Below, piece after piece: positions 9,712-18,945 of a DNA stretch of 64,000 nt. Made by a program: the position numbers and the translations under genes. The stretch is from an uncultured Acidimicrobiia bacterium (GTDB lineage Bacteria; Actinomycetota; Acidimicrobiia; Acidimicrobiales; CAIXPF01): the NCBI GenBank assembly GCA_903921205.1, contig CAIXPF010000051.1, positions 1 through 64,000 of the forward strand, in the 5' to 3' direction. The first letter of the stretch is position 1. Each line of letters begins with the position of its first letter. Under the pieces are notes generated by a model. The model did no database searches. It worked only from the letters and a program-made list of their open reading frames with translations, and was not told where the DNA came from.

Positions 9712-9752
9712 ACTAATACTCAGATCGAGCATTAGTTGTGCTCGACGTGAGT
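9712..9752 (-). promoter_or_regulatory. Inverted repeats upstream of nadA, candidate NrtR operator
   Basis: Two interleaved dyads are seen. ACTAAT (9712-9717) pairs with ATTAGT (9731-9736). ACTCA-nn-TCGAGCA (9718-9731) mirrors TGCTCGA-nn-TGAGT (9739-9752) around a 7-nt centre. The A+T-rich composition stands out against the surroundings. The dyad starts at the nadA -10 box and extends over the expected transcription start, where a repressor would block initiation. An NrtR-type gene lies 2.5 kb away. Confidence 0.6.
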
Positions 9753-9780
9753 ATATGCAGGGTCGGTCACCCTGGGGCAA
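9750..9780 (-). promoter_or_regulatory. Probable nadABC promoter
   Basis: On the minus strand TATACT (9755-9750) is a near-perfect -10 hexamer. TTGCCC (9780-9775) could be the -35 with a 19-nt spacer, which is somewhat long. The predicted start near 9743 gives a leader of about 115 nt before the nadA ATG. Confidence 0.55.
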
Positions 9781-9821
9781 GAAAAACATCAACAGCTCCC
9801 GGCCCACCGGCCACCGGGCAG

Positions 9822-12203
9822 CTAGTCGAGGGCACCCGCTGCGGCGACCTCGGCCACCTCGTCGTCGGACATGCCGAGCAGCCCGGTGAGGACCTCGTAG
9901 GTGTGCTCCCCCAGGCACGGCGCCGCCGACCGCGGGCCGTGGTCGTAGCCGGCGATGCGGTACTGGTGGCCGGCATAGGGGATGACCCCGACCTCCGTGT
10001 GCTCGAGGTAGGCGTAGAACCGGCGATGGGCGAACTGGGCGTCGGCCAGCAGGTCGCTGCTGCGCAGCAGCGCACCGGCCGGCACACCGGCGGCGCACAG
10101 CACCCGCTCGAGCTCGGTGGCCTCGAACCCGGCGCTCCACCGCGCCAGCTCCCGGTCGATCAGGTCATGGTCCCGGCGACGGCCCTCGAGCGTGGCCAGG
10201 TCCTCGGTGGCCCACCCGGGATGGCCCAACACCGATAGCAGCCGCTGCCAGGCCTGGTCGTCGGGCACCGTGAGCGCACACCACTCGTTGTCACCCCTGC
10301 AGGGATAGACGCCCTGGGGGGCCAGGTCGGCCCGACGGTTGCCGGCCCGGCTCGGCACCGTGCCGTCGACCTGGTAGGCGATCAGCTCCGGCACCTGGAA
10401 CTGCAACGCCACCTCGAGCTGCGCCGCCTCGAGGTGCACCCCGCGACCGGTCAGGCGCCGCTGCTCGAGGGCCGCGAGCAGCAACGGCGTGATGAACCGG
10501 GGGCCGATCGTGTCGGTGTAGGCCAGCCACGGGCCGTCCGGGGGCAGATCGGGCCAGCCCACCACCCCGAAGTACCCGGCCAACGCCGCGGCGTGATAGC
10601 CGTACCCGGCCATCGAGGAGAACGGGCCGCCGGGGCCCAGCAGCGAGGTGTTGAGGGTGATCACCCCGGGGTTGACCGCGCGCAGGTCCTCGGGACCGAG
10701 GCCGAGCCGTTCCATCACCCCGGGTGTGAAGCTGTCGATCACCACGTCCGCCCAGCCGGCGAGCCGCCGGGCGACCGAACGGCCGGCGGCGGTCTTCAGG
10801 TCGAGGGCCAGGCCGAGCTTGGAGGTGTTGAAGGCCCCGTAGAAGTTCGACCGGTTGATGCCGAACACCCCGTCCTTCATCGGCGGCTGCACCCGCAGGC
10901 CATCGAGCCGGTTGTGCGACTCGACCCGCACGACGGTGGCCCCGTGGTCGGCGAGACACTTCGAGGTGATCGGACCCACCCCGATCCAGCTGAAGTCGGC
11001 GACCTTGAGCCCGCTGAAGGGCAGATCGGCGTCGTGCTCGGACGCCACCGGTCGGCGACGACGCCCCATCGGTGAGCCCTCGGACACGACAGCCGCCACT
11101 GCGCCGGACCCGCCGTCATCGCCGGCCAGTACCCGGGTCGCTGCCGGCCGCACCCCGTCCACCCGGTAGGGCACGCCCGGCACCTGCACCGGCGTGTCGC
11201 CCAGCAGGGCCGGCACCCAGAAGGCCCGGTGCAGCAGGTGTTCGAAGTCCAACAGGTCGTCGACGGCGTTGACCGGGGCGAGCGTGGCCCCCAGCTCGAG
11301 GCCGCGGCGCAACAGCAGATCGCGCGGATGTCGCGAGCACAGCGTCCGGACGGCCTCGGTGAGCTCGTCCATCGACACCGCCGTGGGTTGGCCGGTGATG
11401 CAGCGGTGGTCGAAGCTCGACCAGTCCTCCCCCACCCAGGCCTCGCCCACGATGCCTTCCTCGAGCAGCCACGGCAGCAGCCGTTCCGCGGTCTGCGCCC
11501 GCGGTACGGCCACGACATAGCCGTCGGCGGCGGGATGGCACAACGAGAGGTCGGTGGCCAGCTTGAGCACCGACCCGGTGCGTTCGAAGTCACGACCGGC
11601 GATCGCCGCCGCCTCCATGGCGTTGAGCATCGTCCAGGTCATCGCGGCCTGGGCCGACACGTCCACGAACTGGGACCGGCCGGTCCGCCGCGCCCGCGCC
11701 TGCGCCACCATGGCTGCCACAGCGGCCTCGGCTCCGGCATGACGCCACACCTGCGACACCGAGATCTGCACCGGTGGCCGCTCCGGGGTGCCCTGCAACC
11801 GCAACGGTCCGCCGAGCGCCGCAACGGTCAGCTCGCTGCAGGGCTGCTGCGCCCGGGGGCCGTCCAGACCGAACGGGGTGACGACCACGGTCACCAACGT
11901 CGGGTTCAGCGCATCGAGCGCAGCCCGGTCGAAGCCCGCCGTCGCCAAGATCCCCGGCGGGCCGCTGTCGAGGACGACGTCGGCCTCGGCCAGCAGCGCC
12001 GCGAGCGCCTCGCGACCCACGGCCGTGGACAGGTCGAGCTCGACCCGGGCCTTGTTGGCGTCGTAGGCGCCGAACGGCGACCGGTCCGCTGCCGGGCCGG
12101 GCAGCGCGATCCGGGTCACCGCAGCGCCCAGCTCGGCGAGGACGAACCCGGCCACCTCACCGCGACGGTCGGTCAGATCGAGCACCTTCCAGTGGCTGAG
12201 CAC
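9822..12203 (-). CDS. Tandem CaiB/BaiF (family III) CoA-transferase, two domains fused
   Basis: A 793-residue protein made of two family III CoA-transferase-like halves. The first half opens with WKVLDLTDRRGEVAGFVLAELGA, followed by DANKARVELDLSTAVGR. The second opens near residue 395 with GLKVADFSWIGVGPITSKCLADHGATVVRVES, then FNTSKLGLALDLKTAAGR, VVIDSFTPGVMERLGL and GVHLEAAQLEVALQF. Family members are usually about 400 residues, so this is a head-to-tail duplication. The second half is the better match and probably catalytic; the first has ADVVLDSGPPG in place of the usual ENF/SFTPG region. It starts at GTG 12203. It may transfer CoA between carboxylic acids in acyl-CoA metabolism; substrate unknown. 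Confidence 0.9.
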   Translation of the reverse strand: MLSHWKVLDLTDRRGEVAGFVLAELGAAVTRIALPGPAADRSPFGAYDANKARVELDLSTAVGREALAALLAEADVVLDSGPPGILATAGFDRAALDALNPTLVTVVVTPFGLDGPRAQQPCSELTVAALGGPLRLQGTPERPPVQISVSQVWRHAGAEAAVAAMVAQARARRTGRSQFVDVSAQAAMTWTMLNAMEAAAIAGRDFERTGSVLKLATDLSLCHPAADGYVVAVPRAQTAERLLPWLLEEGIVGEAWVGEDWSSFDHRCITGQPTAVSMDELTEAVRTLCSRHPRDLLLRRGLELGATLAPVNAVDDLLDFEHLLHRAFWVPALLGDTPVQVPGVPYRVDGVRPAATRVLAGDDGGSGAVAAVVSEGSPMGRRRRPVASEHDADLPFSGLKVADFSWIGVGPITSKCLADHGATVVRVESHNRLDGLRVQPPMKDGVFGINRSNFYGAFNTSKLGLALDLKTAAGRSVARRLAGWADVVIDSFTPGVMERLGLGPEDLRAVNPGVITLNTSLLGPGGPFSSMAGYGYHAAALAGYFGVVGWPDLPPDGPWLAYTDTIGPRFITPLLLAALEQRRLTGRGVHLEAAQLEVALQFQVPELIAYQVDGTVPSRAGNRRADLAPQGVYPCRGDNEWCALTVPDDQAWQRLLSVLGHPGWATEDLATLEGRRRDHDLIDRELARWSAGFEATELERVLCAAGVPAGALLRSSDLLADAQFAHRRFYAYLEHTEVGVIPYAGHQYRIAGYDHGPRSAAPCLGEHTYEVLTGLLGMSDDEVAEVAAAGALD

Positions 12204-12245
12204 CGCCCTTGGCTAGCACGCCGCACCGCGCCGTGCCCGGGTGGG

Positions 12246-13187
12246 TCAGGAGCTGCGGGTCCAGGGCATGCCGACGCCGGGCCGCGGCCGCTCCCGCAGC
12301 ACGTCCCGACGGAACCGGAACAGCTCGGCCGGCCGGCCGCCGCTCGGTGCGAGCAGGCCGGTTCCCTCGACCAGGCCTGCGCCCTCGACGAGGCGACGGA
12401 AGTTCTGCTTGTGCAGGCGCACCCCCGACAGCGCCTCCACCAGACGCTGCAGGGCCAGCAGCGTGAACGCCGCCGGCAGCAGCTCGAAGACCACCGGCCG
12501 GTAGGTGAGCTTGCCCCGCAGGCGGCCCAGGGCGGTGGCGACGATGCGGCGGTGGTCGCCCTCGAGCGCCACCGACTCGGCCAGCGGCCCCGGCCCGTGG
12601 GGCGATTCCGCCAGCAGCCCGATCTCGTAGAGCAGCTCGTAGCGCTCGAGGACCCGAACGCCGTCCCAGGGAACCCCGCCGAGGCCAAACACCACCTGGG
12701 CCCGTTCCTCGCGCAGCTCGGCCTCGGCCGCGTTCGGCGAAGCGGCGACCCAGCCGTCGAGCGCCGGTTCGATCACCTCGTCGATCACCGCCGGACGCCC
12801 CTCGCGGTGATCCTCCCAGGGGTACAGGTCGTACCAGTCGACCCAGGCCGCTGAGGCCTGCGGCGGCGGCAGCTCGCGCACCAGCGCCAGGTAGGCGATG
12901 GACAGGACCTGGGCGTCGCCGGCGTCGAAGCCCGACGGCACGGCCCGCCCGGCATCGCCGAAGGTGTAGAGCTGCTCGGCGTAGCCGACCTCGAGGCCGG
13001 TCTCCTGGCGCACGAACCGGCGTAACGACAGCTCGAGCGTACGGTCGTCGAGCTCGAGCAGGCCCGACGGCAACCGCGACCGCTCGCCGGGCAGGCCCAC
13101 GGTGAGGACCTTCGGGCGTTCGTCGGTGACCGCCACGATCACCGCGTCGAGACCGACCCGGAACTCGGGACCGCGACGATCGGACAC
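12246..13187 (-). CDS. nrtR: NrtR-type transcriptional regulator (Nudix-like sensor plus winged helix)
   Basis: A 313-residue protein with a Nudix fold at the N-terminus and a C-terminal winged helix. The Nudix region shows RLPSGLLELDDRTLELSLRR and FVRQETGLEVGYAEQLYTFGD but lacks several glutamates of the GX5EX7REUXEE box, as expected for the sensory NrtR group that binds ADP-ribose-type ligands. The end, with LRGKLTYRPVVFELLP, FTLLALQRLVEAL, HKQNFRRLVEGAGL and RPAELFRFRRD, is the family's DNA-binding part. NrtR represses NAD biosynthesis genes in several phyla and nadABC is next door. TAGCCT (13199-13194) lies 6 nt before the GTG start, indicating leaderless transcription. Confidence 0.85.
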   Translation of the reverse strand: MSDRRGPEFRVGLDAVIVAVTDERPKVLTVGLPGERSRLPSGLLELDDRTLELSLRRFVRQETGLEVGYAEQLYTFGDAGRAVPSGFDAGDAQVLSIAYLALVRELPPPQASAAWVDWYDLYPWEDHREGRPAVIDEVIEPALDGWVAASPNAAEAELREERAQVVFGLGGVPWDGVRVLERYELLYEIGLLAESPHGPGPLAESVALEGDHRRIVATALGRLRGKLTYRPVVFELLPAAFTLLALQRLVEALSGVRLHKQNFRRLVEGAGLVEGTGLLAPSGGRPAELFRFRRDVLRERPRPGVGMPWTRSS

Positions 13188-13286
13188 AGGCCCAGGCTAG
13201 GGCCTGACCGTCCCGCCCACCGCCTCGGCCCTCACCGGAGGCGGTCCGGCTGTGCCCGCCTGCGGCGGGTGACTACGCTGCGCCCC

Positions 13287-14039
13287 GTGTCGAGACTGCT
13301 GGTAGACATCACCGATCGGGTGGCTACGGTCACCATCAACGACCCCAAGCGGCGCAACGCGTTCGACCTCGCCATGTGCGACGAGGTCAAGGAGGCCTTC
13401 GACGGCCTCGACGCCAACCCGGACGTGGGGGCCATCGTCATCACCGGAGCAGCGCCTGCGTTCTGCGCCGGCGCCGAGCTGACCCACCTCGGGACCTCGT
13501 CACGTGACGGCCTGCTGGCCATCTACGAGGGGTTCCTGCGGGTCGGTCGCAGCCCCAAGCCCACCATCGCCGCCGTCAACGGCGCCGCGGTCGGGGCCGG
13601 TATGAACCTGGCGCTGATCACCGACCTGCGCATAGCCGGCACCAGCGCGTCGTTCGACTCGCGGTTCCTGCAGCTCGGCATCCACTCCGGTGGCGGCCAC
13701 ACCTGGATGCTGCGCCGCCTGGCCGGTCCCGAGGTCGCCTTCGCCATGGACCTGTTCGGCGAGATCCTCGACGGCCGCGCCGCCGAGCGCGTCGGCCTGG
13801 TCTGGCGCTGCGTCGAGGACGACCAGCTGCTGCCGACCGCCCAGGAGCTCGCCGCCCGGGCCGCGGCCGGGCCGCCGGAGCTGGTCCGCCGGTTCAAGCA
13901 ATCGCTGCGGATGGTGGCCTCGATCGACAACCAGATCGACGCCATGTACTTCGAGCTCGAGCACCAGGCCTGGTCGACCGACCAGCCGGAGTTCCAGGCC
14001 AACCTGGCCAAGCTCCGGGCCCGGATCTCCTCCCGCTGA
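13287..14039 (+). CDS. enoyl-CoA hydratase/isomerase family protein
   Basis: A 250-residue crotonase-fold enzyme. ITGAAPAFCAGAELTHLG provides the first oxyanion-hole segment, and VNGAAVGAGMNLALITDLRIA the second with the family's substrate-binding turn. Length is standard. Residues at the two catalytic-glutamate positions of hydratases are not obvious, so isomerase or another crotonase activity is possible. TACGCT (13274-13279) sits 7 nt before GTG 13287 and no Shine-Dalgarno is present. It is divergent from nrtR with 99 bp between starts. Confidence 0.88.
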   Translation: MSRLLVDITDRVATVTINDPKRRNAFDLAMCDEVKEAFDGLDANPDVGAIVITGAAPAFCAGAELTHLGTSSRDGLLAIYEGFLRVGRSPKPTIAAVNGAAVGAGMNLALITDLRIAGTSASFDSRFLQLGIHSGGGHTWMLRRLAGPEVAFAMDLFGEILDGRAAERVGLVWRCVEDDQLLPTAQELAARAAAGPPELVRRFKQSLRMVASIDNQIDAMYFELEHQAWSTDQPEFQANLAKLRARISSR

Positions 14040-14047
14040 CCGCATCG

Positions 14048-14076
14048 GGTGAGGTTCGACCCGTCCGGACCTCACC
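14048..14076 (+). terminator. Candidate intrinsic terminator after the enoyl-CoA hydratase
   Basis: GGTGAGGT (14048-14055) is mirrored perfectly by ACCTCACC (14069-14076) with a 13-nt loop, 9 bp after the stop. There is no U-run, which is common for high-GC actinobacterial hairpins, so termination is inferred only from position. Confidence 0.45.
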
Positions 14077-14137
14077 TGGATTCGGTAGAAATCGCGAACC
14101 ATTGAGGTAGCGCCCGGCTCGCGCCGATAGAGCGTCC

Positions 14138-14956
14138 ATGGGAGTCAGACGGAAGCTCATCGGCGTGGTGCTTGCGGTGGTCTTCGCCGTCGGTGGAACC
14201 TTCCTGGTTCTCGGTGCCGGCAAGTCCGACGACAAGGCCGCAACGAACCGCCAGCAGGTCCCGATGCTGGTGGTCACCAAGTCCGTGCCGGCGGGCACGT
14301 CGGTGTCCACGCTGAGCGAGACCAGCGGACTGGTTGCGGTTCGGCTCGTCGATGTCGAGTCCAAGAACGTGGACTCACTCGTCGCAGTAGCCGATCTGCA
14401 GGCCTACAAGGGGCTGGTCCTCAAGGCCGACCTCACCACCAACGACCCGCTGCTCAGCTCGTCGTTCATCGACCGCGGCAGCTTGTCGCTGGCAGCCGGG
14501 GGGGTCGAGGTCCCGCCGGACCTGCTGCAGCTCAGCTTCTCGCTCGAGCCCCAGCGGGTTCTCGGCGGCTCGCTACGTCCCGGTGACCGGGTCGCCGTCG
14601 TGGCCTCCTTCGCCGCCGGTGCCACGGCCGCACCGGCCGGTTCGCAGGCCAAGTCCTCGCCGCAGACCCACATCGTGTTGCAGAAGGCGCTCGTCGCCAA
14701 CGTACAGCTGTCGAACCTCGCTCAGGTCAACGACAAGACCGCATCCGCCGAGGGTGCTCCCGCCGTGGTGGGCAACTACACGGTGACCCTGGCGTTGTCC
14801 GCCGCCGACACCGAGCGGCTCACCTTCGCCCTCGAGAACGGCTCGTTGTGGCTCGCCAAACAGCCGGCGACCGCCGACGGCGCCGACTCGAGGATCTGGG
14901 AGGCCGAGGACGTGCTCGCCGACCCGGTCACCGACTACGCCCCCCAGGTGTCGTGA
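14138..14956 (+). CDS. cpaB: Flp pilus assembly protein CpaB/RcpC family (SAF domain)
   Basis: A 272-residue membrane-anchored protein. Residues 7-27 form a single hydrophobic anchor ([20 protein letters not shown]). [15 protein letters not shown] marks the start of the SAF domain, and [12 protein letters not shown] is the typical RcpC segment near residue 146. In Gram-negatives CpaB acts in the periplasm with the secretin; in this apparently monoderm organism it more likely supports the pilus at the membrane or wall. It is first of cpaB-cpaF-tadB-tadC-prepilin peptidase, with the cpaF ATG overlapping its stop as TGATG. Confidence 0.9.
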   Translation: MGVRRKLIGVVLAVVFAVGGTFLVLGAGKSDDKAATNRQQVPMLVVTKSVPAGTSVSTLSETSGLVAVRLVDVESKNVDSLVAVADLQAYKGLVLKADLTTNDPLLSSSFIDRGSLSLAAGGVEVPPDLLQLSFSLEPQRVLGGSLRPGDRVAVVASFAAGATAAPAGSQAKSSPQTHIVLQKALVANVQLSNLAQVNDKTASAEGAPAVVGNYTVTLALSAADTERLTFALENGSLWLAKQPATADGADSRIWEAEDVLADPVTDYAPQVS

Positions 14957-17046
14957 TGGCCGGCGCTCCGCTCCCCGATGACGACGCCGCGGCTCTCGCC
15001 GCGGCGCTCGGCGGTCTGGACGGCCCGGCGGCCGAGCCGTTCGATCACCCCGCACCCCGCCGTCCCGCCCTGTCGCGCCTGTGGGCAACGGAACCGGCGA
15101 TCCCGACCGCCGCCGTCGTCCCGCCCGGACCGCCTGCGCCGGCGTTTCCGACCGGGCACGCCATGCCTGCACTGCCTGCACTGCCTGCACTGCCTGCACT
15201 GCCTGCACTGCCGGGCACCCCCCCGGGCCCCGCCCGTCCGGCCATGCCCGGCGCTGCGGTCGTACCCGGCGTCCCTGCCATGCCGGTCGGCCCGACCGGC
15301 CAGGGACCGGGTGTGCCACGCGCTGCGACGGTCGGCGGCCCGTACCCGGGTGCACCGGTTCCGGCAACCGGCCAGTGGGCCTCTCCCCCGTCCGCGATGC
15401 GCCCCGATCCGGCCCCGGCCACGGCGCCAGACCCTGCCCACCGGCCCGACCTGCCCCCGCCGCCGACCCGTTTCGCGCCGCCTGCACCCCGGCCCGGTCC
15501 GGCTCGGGGTGCCACCCCGCCGCCCCCGCCGCCGTTCCGTACCGGCCCGAATGCTCCGCCGCCGCCCTTCCGGCCGGGCACCGCCTCCGGACCCGGCGCC
15601 GTGCCCGTCGCCGGTGGACCGACGGGCCCGGTACCGATGCCCGTGGCAGGGTTGCGCGCACCGGGCGAGTTGCTCGGTCCGGACCCCTCGCCGACGGGCG
15701 CCTACACGAGCGGGGACATCGAGGACGCCGAGGCGGTCAAGGACCGGGGCCGCGCCTCGCTGATCGACGGCCTCGGTGCCCGCCTGTACGACCCGTCACT
15801 CACCGAGGAGGCGATGACGGAGCTGGTGGCGGCGCACCTGGCGACCTTCTTCGCCATGGAGGCGAGCATCCTGCTCCCCGAGGAGCAGGCGCGCATCACC
15901 CAGGAGATCACCGACGACCTCCTCCGTCACGGCCCCATCGAACCGTTCCTGGCCGATCCCAGCATCGGCGAGATCATGGTCAACGGCGCCAAGCACATCT
16001 ACGTCGAACGCCGCGGCAAGCTGGTGCTGACCAGGGCACAGTTCCGTGACGACGCCCAGCTGCGCCGGGTCATCGAGCGAATCGTCGGCCGGGTCGGCCG
16101 CCGGATCGACGAGTCCTCACCGATGGTCGATGCCCGCCTGCCCGACGGGTCGCGGGTCAACGCCATCATCCCGCCGCTCGCCGTGGACGGCCCGACGCTG
16201 ACCATCCGGAAGTTCACCGCCGACGGCTTCACCATCGACGACCTGATCCGCACCCGCAGCGTCAGCCCCGAGGTGGCGGTGCTGCTCGAGATCTGCGTCC
16301 GGGGCCGGCTCAACATCCTGGTGTCGGGCGGCACCGGTTCCGGCAAGACCACGCTGCTGAACATCCTGTCGTCGTTCATCCCCTCCGACGAGCGCATCGT
16401 GACCATCGAGGATGCCGTCGAACTGCGCCTGCGCCAGCCCCACGTGATCCGCCTCGAGAGCCGACCGGCAAACATCGAGGGCAAGGGTGCGGTCCACATC
16501 CGTGACCTGGTCCGTAACTCGCTGCGGATGCGGCCCGACCGCGTCGTGGTCGGCGAGTGCCGCGGCGGGGAAACCCTCGACATGCTCCAGGCCATGAACA
16601 CCGGCCACGACGGATCGTTGTCGACGTTGCATGCCAACAGCCCACGCGACGCCCTGTCCCGCATCGAGACCATGGTGTTGATGGCCGGCATGGAGTTGCC
16701 GATCCGGGCGATCCGCGAGCAGGTGGCCTCCGCGGTCGACCTGATCGTGCACACCTCACGCCTGCGCGACGGGTCCCGCCGGGTCACCCACGTCTCGGAG
16801 GTGGTGGGCATGGAGGGCGACACCATCACGATGAACGACGTGTTCCTGATGCAGGAGTACGGCGAGGTCGACCAGTACGGGCTGTTCACCGGCACACTGA
16901 AGCCCACCGGGATCCGGCCGGTGTTCACCGAGCGGCTCGCCGAGCACGGCATCCACGTACCCGCCGAGGTCTTCGGTGACACCTACGGCGCCCCTCGGCG
17001 CGGCACCCCGCAGCGCGGCACCCACCAGGCGGGCGGCCGGTCGTGA
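14956..17046 (+). CDS. cpaF: Flp pilus assembly ATPase CpaF/TadA with long proline-rich N-terminus
   Basis: A 696-residue type II/IV secretion ATPase. Residues 1 to about 255 are Pro/Ala-rich low complexity, unlike the short N-terminus usual for CpaF (total about 400-500). From about 256 follow the helical N-terminal domain, then [20 protein letters not shown], Walker [10 protein letters not shown] (458-466), [18 protein letters not shown], the Walker B/GECRGGE region and the His-box [19 protein letters not shown]. It powers pilus polymerisation on the cytoplasmic face. It overlaps cpaB by 1 bp and tadB by 4 bp (GTGA). Confidence 0.97.
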   Translation: MAGAPLPDDDAAALAAALGGLDGPAAEPFDHPAPRRPALSRLWATEPAIPTAAVVPPGPPAPAFPTGHAMPALPALPALPALPALPGTPPGPARPAMPGAAVVPGVPAMPVGPTGQGPGVPRAATVGGPYPGAPVPATGQWASPPSAMRPDPAPATAPDPAHRPDLPPPPTRFAPPAPRPGPARGATPPPPPPFRTGPNAPPPPFRPGTASGPGAVPVAGGPTGPVPMPVAGLRAPGELLGPDPSPTGAYTSGDIEDAEAVKDRGRASLIDGLGARLYDPSLTEEAMTELVAAHLATFFAMEASILLPEEQARITQEITDDLLRHGPIEPFLADPSIGEIMVNGAKHIYVERRGKLVLTRAQFRDDAQLRRVIERIVGRVGRRIDESSPMVDARLPDGSRVNAIIPPLAVDGPTLTIRKFTADGFTIDDLIRTRSVSPEVAVLLEICVRGRLNILVSGGTGSGKTTLLNILSSFIPSDERIVTIEDAVELRLRQPHVIRLESRPANIEGKGAVHIRDLVRNSLRMRPDRVVVGECRGGETLDMLQAMNTGHDGSLSTLHANSPRDALSRIETMVLMAGMELPIRAIREQVASAVDLIVHTSRLRDGSRRVTHVSEVVGMEGDTITMNDVFLMQEYGEVDQYGLFTGTLKPTGIRPVFTERLAEHGIHVPAEVFGDTYGAPRRGTPQRGTHQAGGRS
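15164..15212 (+). repeat. 9-bp tandem repeat (about 5.4 copies) inside cpaF
   Basis: TGCCTGCAC occurs five times without a mismatch from 15164 to 15208, then a partial TGCC. In frame it encodes repeated PAL tripeptides in the proline-rich N-terminal extension. Perfect identity suggests recent slippage expansion, and any unit change keeps the frame. Confidence 0.9.
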
Positions 17047-17999
17047 CCGTGCTCGTCGGCGGTGGCCTGCTGGTCGTCGCGGCCCTTGCGCTCGTGTTCG
17101 CCTTCCGGGGCGACGATCGCGGCGAACACGCGGCCTACGGCTTCGGGGGTGCCGACGGCACCGCCGGACGGCAGCGGCCGCACCGGCTCAGCTCGGCTTC
17201 GGCCCGCGACGTGCACCGACTGCTCTCCGACGCGCTCGAGAACCGCATCGACACCAACCGGCGTCAGGGTCTGGCCCTGAGGCTGGAACGGGCCGGCAGC
17301 AACATGAAGCCGGGCGAATGGTTGGTGCTCACGCTGGCCTTCGGGGTAGCCGCGTTCCTTGCCGTGACCGCTCTCGCCGGACCGTCGCTGGGCTTCGTCG
17401 CCGGCGGGTTCGGCATGCTCGCCAACCATCTCCGGTTGTCGAGGCAGATCCAGCAGCGGGAGGCGGCCTTCAACGCCCAGTTGAGCGAGTCCCTGCAGCT
17501 GATGTCCGGCAGCCTGCGGGCGGGGTTGAGCCTGGCTCAGACCCTGCACAACCTCGTCACCGACTCGCCCCCGCCCTCCTCGGAGGAGTTCCGCCGGGTG
17601 ATGACCGAGACCCGGCTCGGACGCGACATCACCGAGGCGCTCTACGCCCTCGCCGATCGGATGAACAGCGAGGACTTCGCCTGGGTCGTCGGTGCCGTCG
17701 ACATCAACCGCACCACCGGCGGTGACCTCGCGGTGATCCTCGACCGGGTGTCGGACACCATTCGCCAGCGCGAACGTCTGCGGGGCCAGGTCCGGGCACT
17801 CTCGGCGGAGGGACGGTTGTCGGGCGTGGTGGTCGGCATGCTGCCGCCCGCGGTGTTCGGCTTCGTGTATCTGACCAACCGCCCCTACCTCACCCCGTTC
17901 TTCGACACCGCACGCGGGCGCCTGCTGTTGGGCATGGCCGTGGCGCTGCTGGTGACCGGTGCTCTGTGGCTACGCAAGTTGTCCAGGCCCACGTTCTGA
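17043..17999 (+). CDS. tadB: Tad pilus inner-membrane protein TadB (T2SSF domain)
   Basis: A 318-residue platform protein of the Tad system. An N-terminal hydrophobic segment (residues 3-20) is followed by paired helices near 95-135, the T2SSF core with [18 protein letters not shown] and [43 protein letters not shown], and two C-terminal membrane spans ([16 protein letters not shown] and [17 protein letters not shown]). It pairs with TadC as the membrane base driven by CpaF. The GTG start overlaps the cpaF stop by 4 bp. Confidence 0.93.
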   Translation: MTVLVGGGLLVVAALALVFAFRGDDRGEHAAYGFGGADGTAGRQRPHRLSSASARDVHRLLSDALENRIDTNRRQGLALRLERAGSNMKPGEWLVLTLAFGVAAFLAVTALAGPSLGFVAGGFGMLANHLRLSRQIQQREAAFNAQLSESLQLMSGSLRAGLSLAQTLHNLVTDSPPPSSEEFRRVMTETRLGRDITEALYALADRMNSEDFAWVVGAVDINRTTGGDLAVILDRVSDTIRQRERLRGQVRALSAEGRLSGVVVGMLPPAVFGFVYLTNRPYLTPFFDTARGRLLLGMAVALLVTGALWLRKLSRPTF

Positions 18000-18012
18000 T
18001 GGAGGAGGCGTC

Positions 18013-18942
18013 ATGAACCAGTTGCTCGGACTGCTCGTGCTCGGCAGCTCGCTCCCCCTGCTGTGGCTGGCGCTGCGCAGCAACCACCGTGACAACGGCG
18101 AGGTGAGCTTCGCCGAGTTCGGCGAACGCACCGACGATCCCGACGGCACGGTCGATCTGCATGAGGTCATGTTGCGGGCGCGCACCGTGCCCCGCCTGAT
18201 GCGACCGCTGATCGAGTCGCTCGGCCAGACGCTGCAGCGGGTGGCACCGAGCGGCATCGCCGCAGGCATCGAGCGGTCGATCTACCTGTGCGGTCTGCAG
18301 GGCCGGGTGTCGGTCACCACGCTGCTGGTCGCCAAGTTCGCCTCGACCGTCGCCGGCATCGGCATCGGCCTGCTCTGCCTGGTGTCCTTCGACGGGATCC
18401 TCCAACCGGTCCTCGCGGTGGGGTCGGTGGTGGTCGGTTTCGTCGCGGTCAACGTGGTGCTCAACGGCCGCGCCGCTCGCCGCCAGATCGAGATCCGCAA
18501 CAGCCTGCCCGACGTCCTGGATCAGATGTCGGTGTGCGTCGAGGCCGGCCTCGGCTTCGACGCGGCCATGCTGCGCGCCGCCAAGACCGCCGGCGGCCCG
18601 TTGGCCGAGGAACTCGGCCGGACCATCCAGGACATCCGCCTCGGTGCCTCCCGCTCCGCTGCGCTCACGGCCATGATGGACCGGTCCGACGTTCCGGAGA
18701 TCCGCTTCTTCGCCCGCGCGCTGATGCAGGCCGAGAAGACCGGCGTCCCCATCGCCCGGGTGCTGCGAATCCAGTCCGAGGACGCCCGCGAGCGGCGACG
18801 GCAGCAGGCCGAGGAACAGGCCATGAAGCTGCCGGTGAAGATGCTGGGTCCGTTGATGCTGTGCATCCTGCCCGCTCTGTTCATCGTCGTGCTCGGGCCG
18901 GCGATCATGAGCCTGATCGACACCGGCCTCACCGGCGGCTGA
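18013..18942 (+). CDS. tadC: Tad pilus inner-membrane protein TadC (T2SSF domain)
   Basis: A 309-residue homologue of TadB. It has an N-terminal helix (LLGLLVLGSSLPLLWLAL), a central pair of membrane spans around residues 115-155, the T2SSF signature LPDVLDQMSVCVEAGLGFDAAM and the long helix ending in ARERRRQQAEEQAMKLPVKM, and a last span LGPLMLCILPALFIVVLGPAI. GGAGGAGG 4 nt before the ATG is the strongest Shine-Dalgarno in the pilus operon, consistent with it being the only member not overlapping its predecessor. Confidence 0.93.
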   Translation: MNQLLGLLVLGSSLPLLWLALRSNHRDNGEVSFAEFGERTDDPDGTVDLHEVMLRARTVPRLMRPLIESLGQTLQRVAPSGIAAGIERSIYLCGLQGRVSVTTLLVAKFASTVAGIGIGLLCLVSFDGILQPVLAVGSVVVGFVAVNVVLNGRAARRQIEIRNSLPDVLDQMSVCVEAGLGFDAAMLRAAKTAGGPLAEELGRTIQDIRLGASRSAALTAMMDRSDVPEIRFFARALMQAEKTGVPIARVLRIQSEDARERRRQQAEEQAMKLPVKMLGPLMLCILPALFIVVLGPAIMSLIDTGLTGG

Positions 18943-18945
18943 GCG

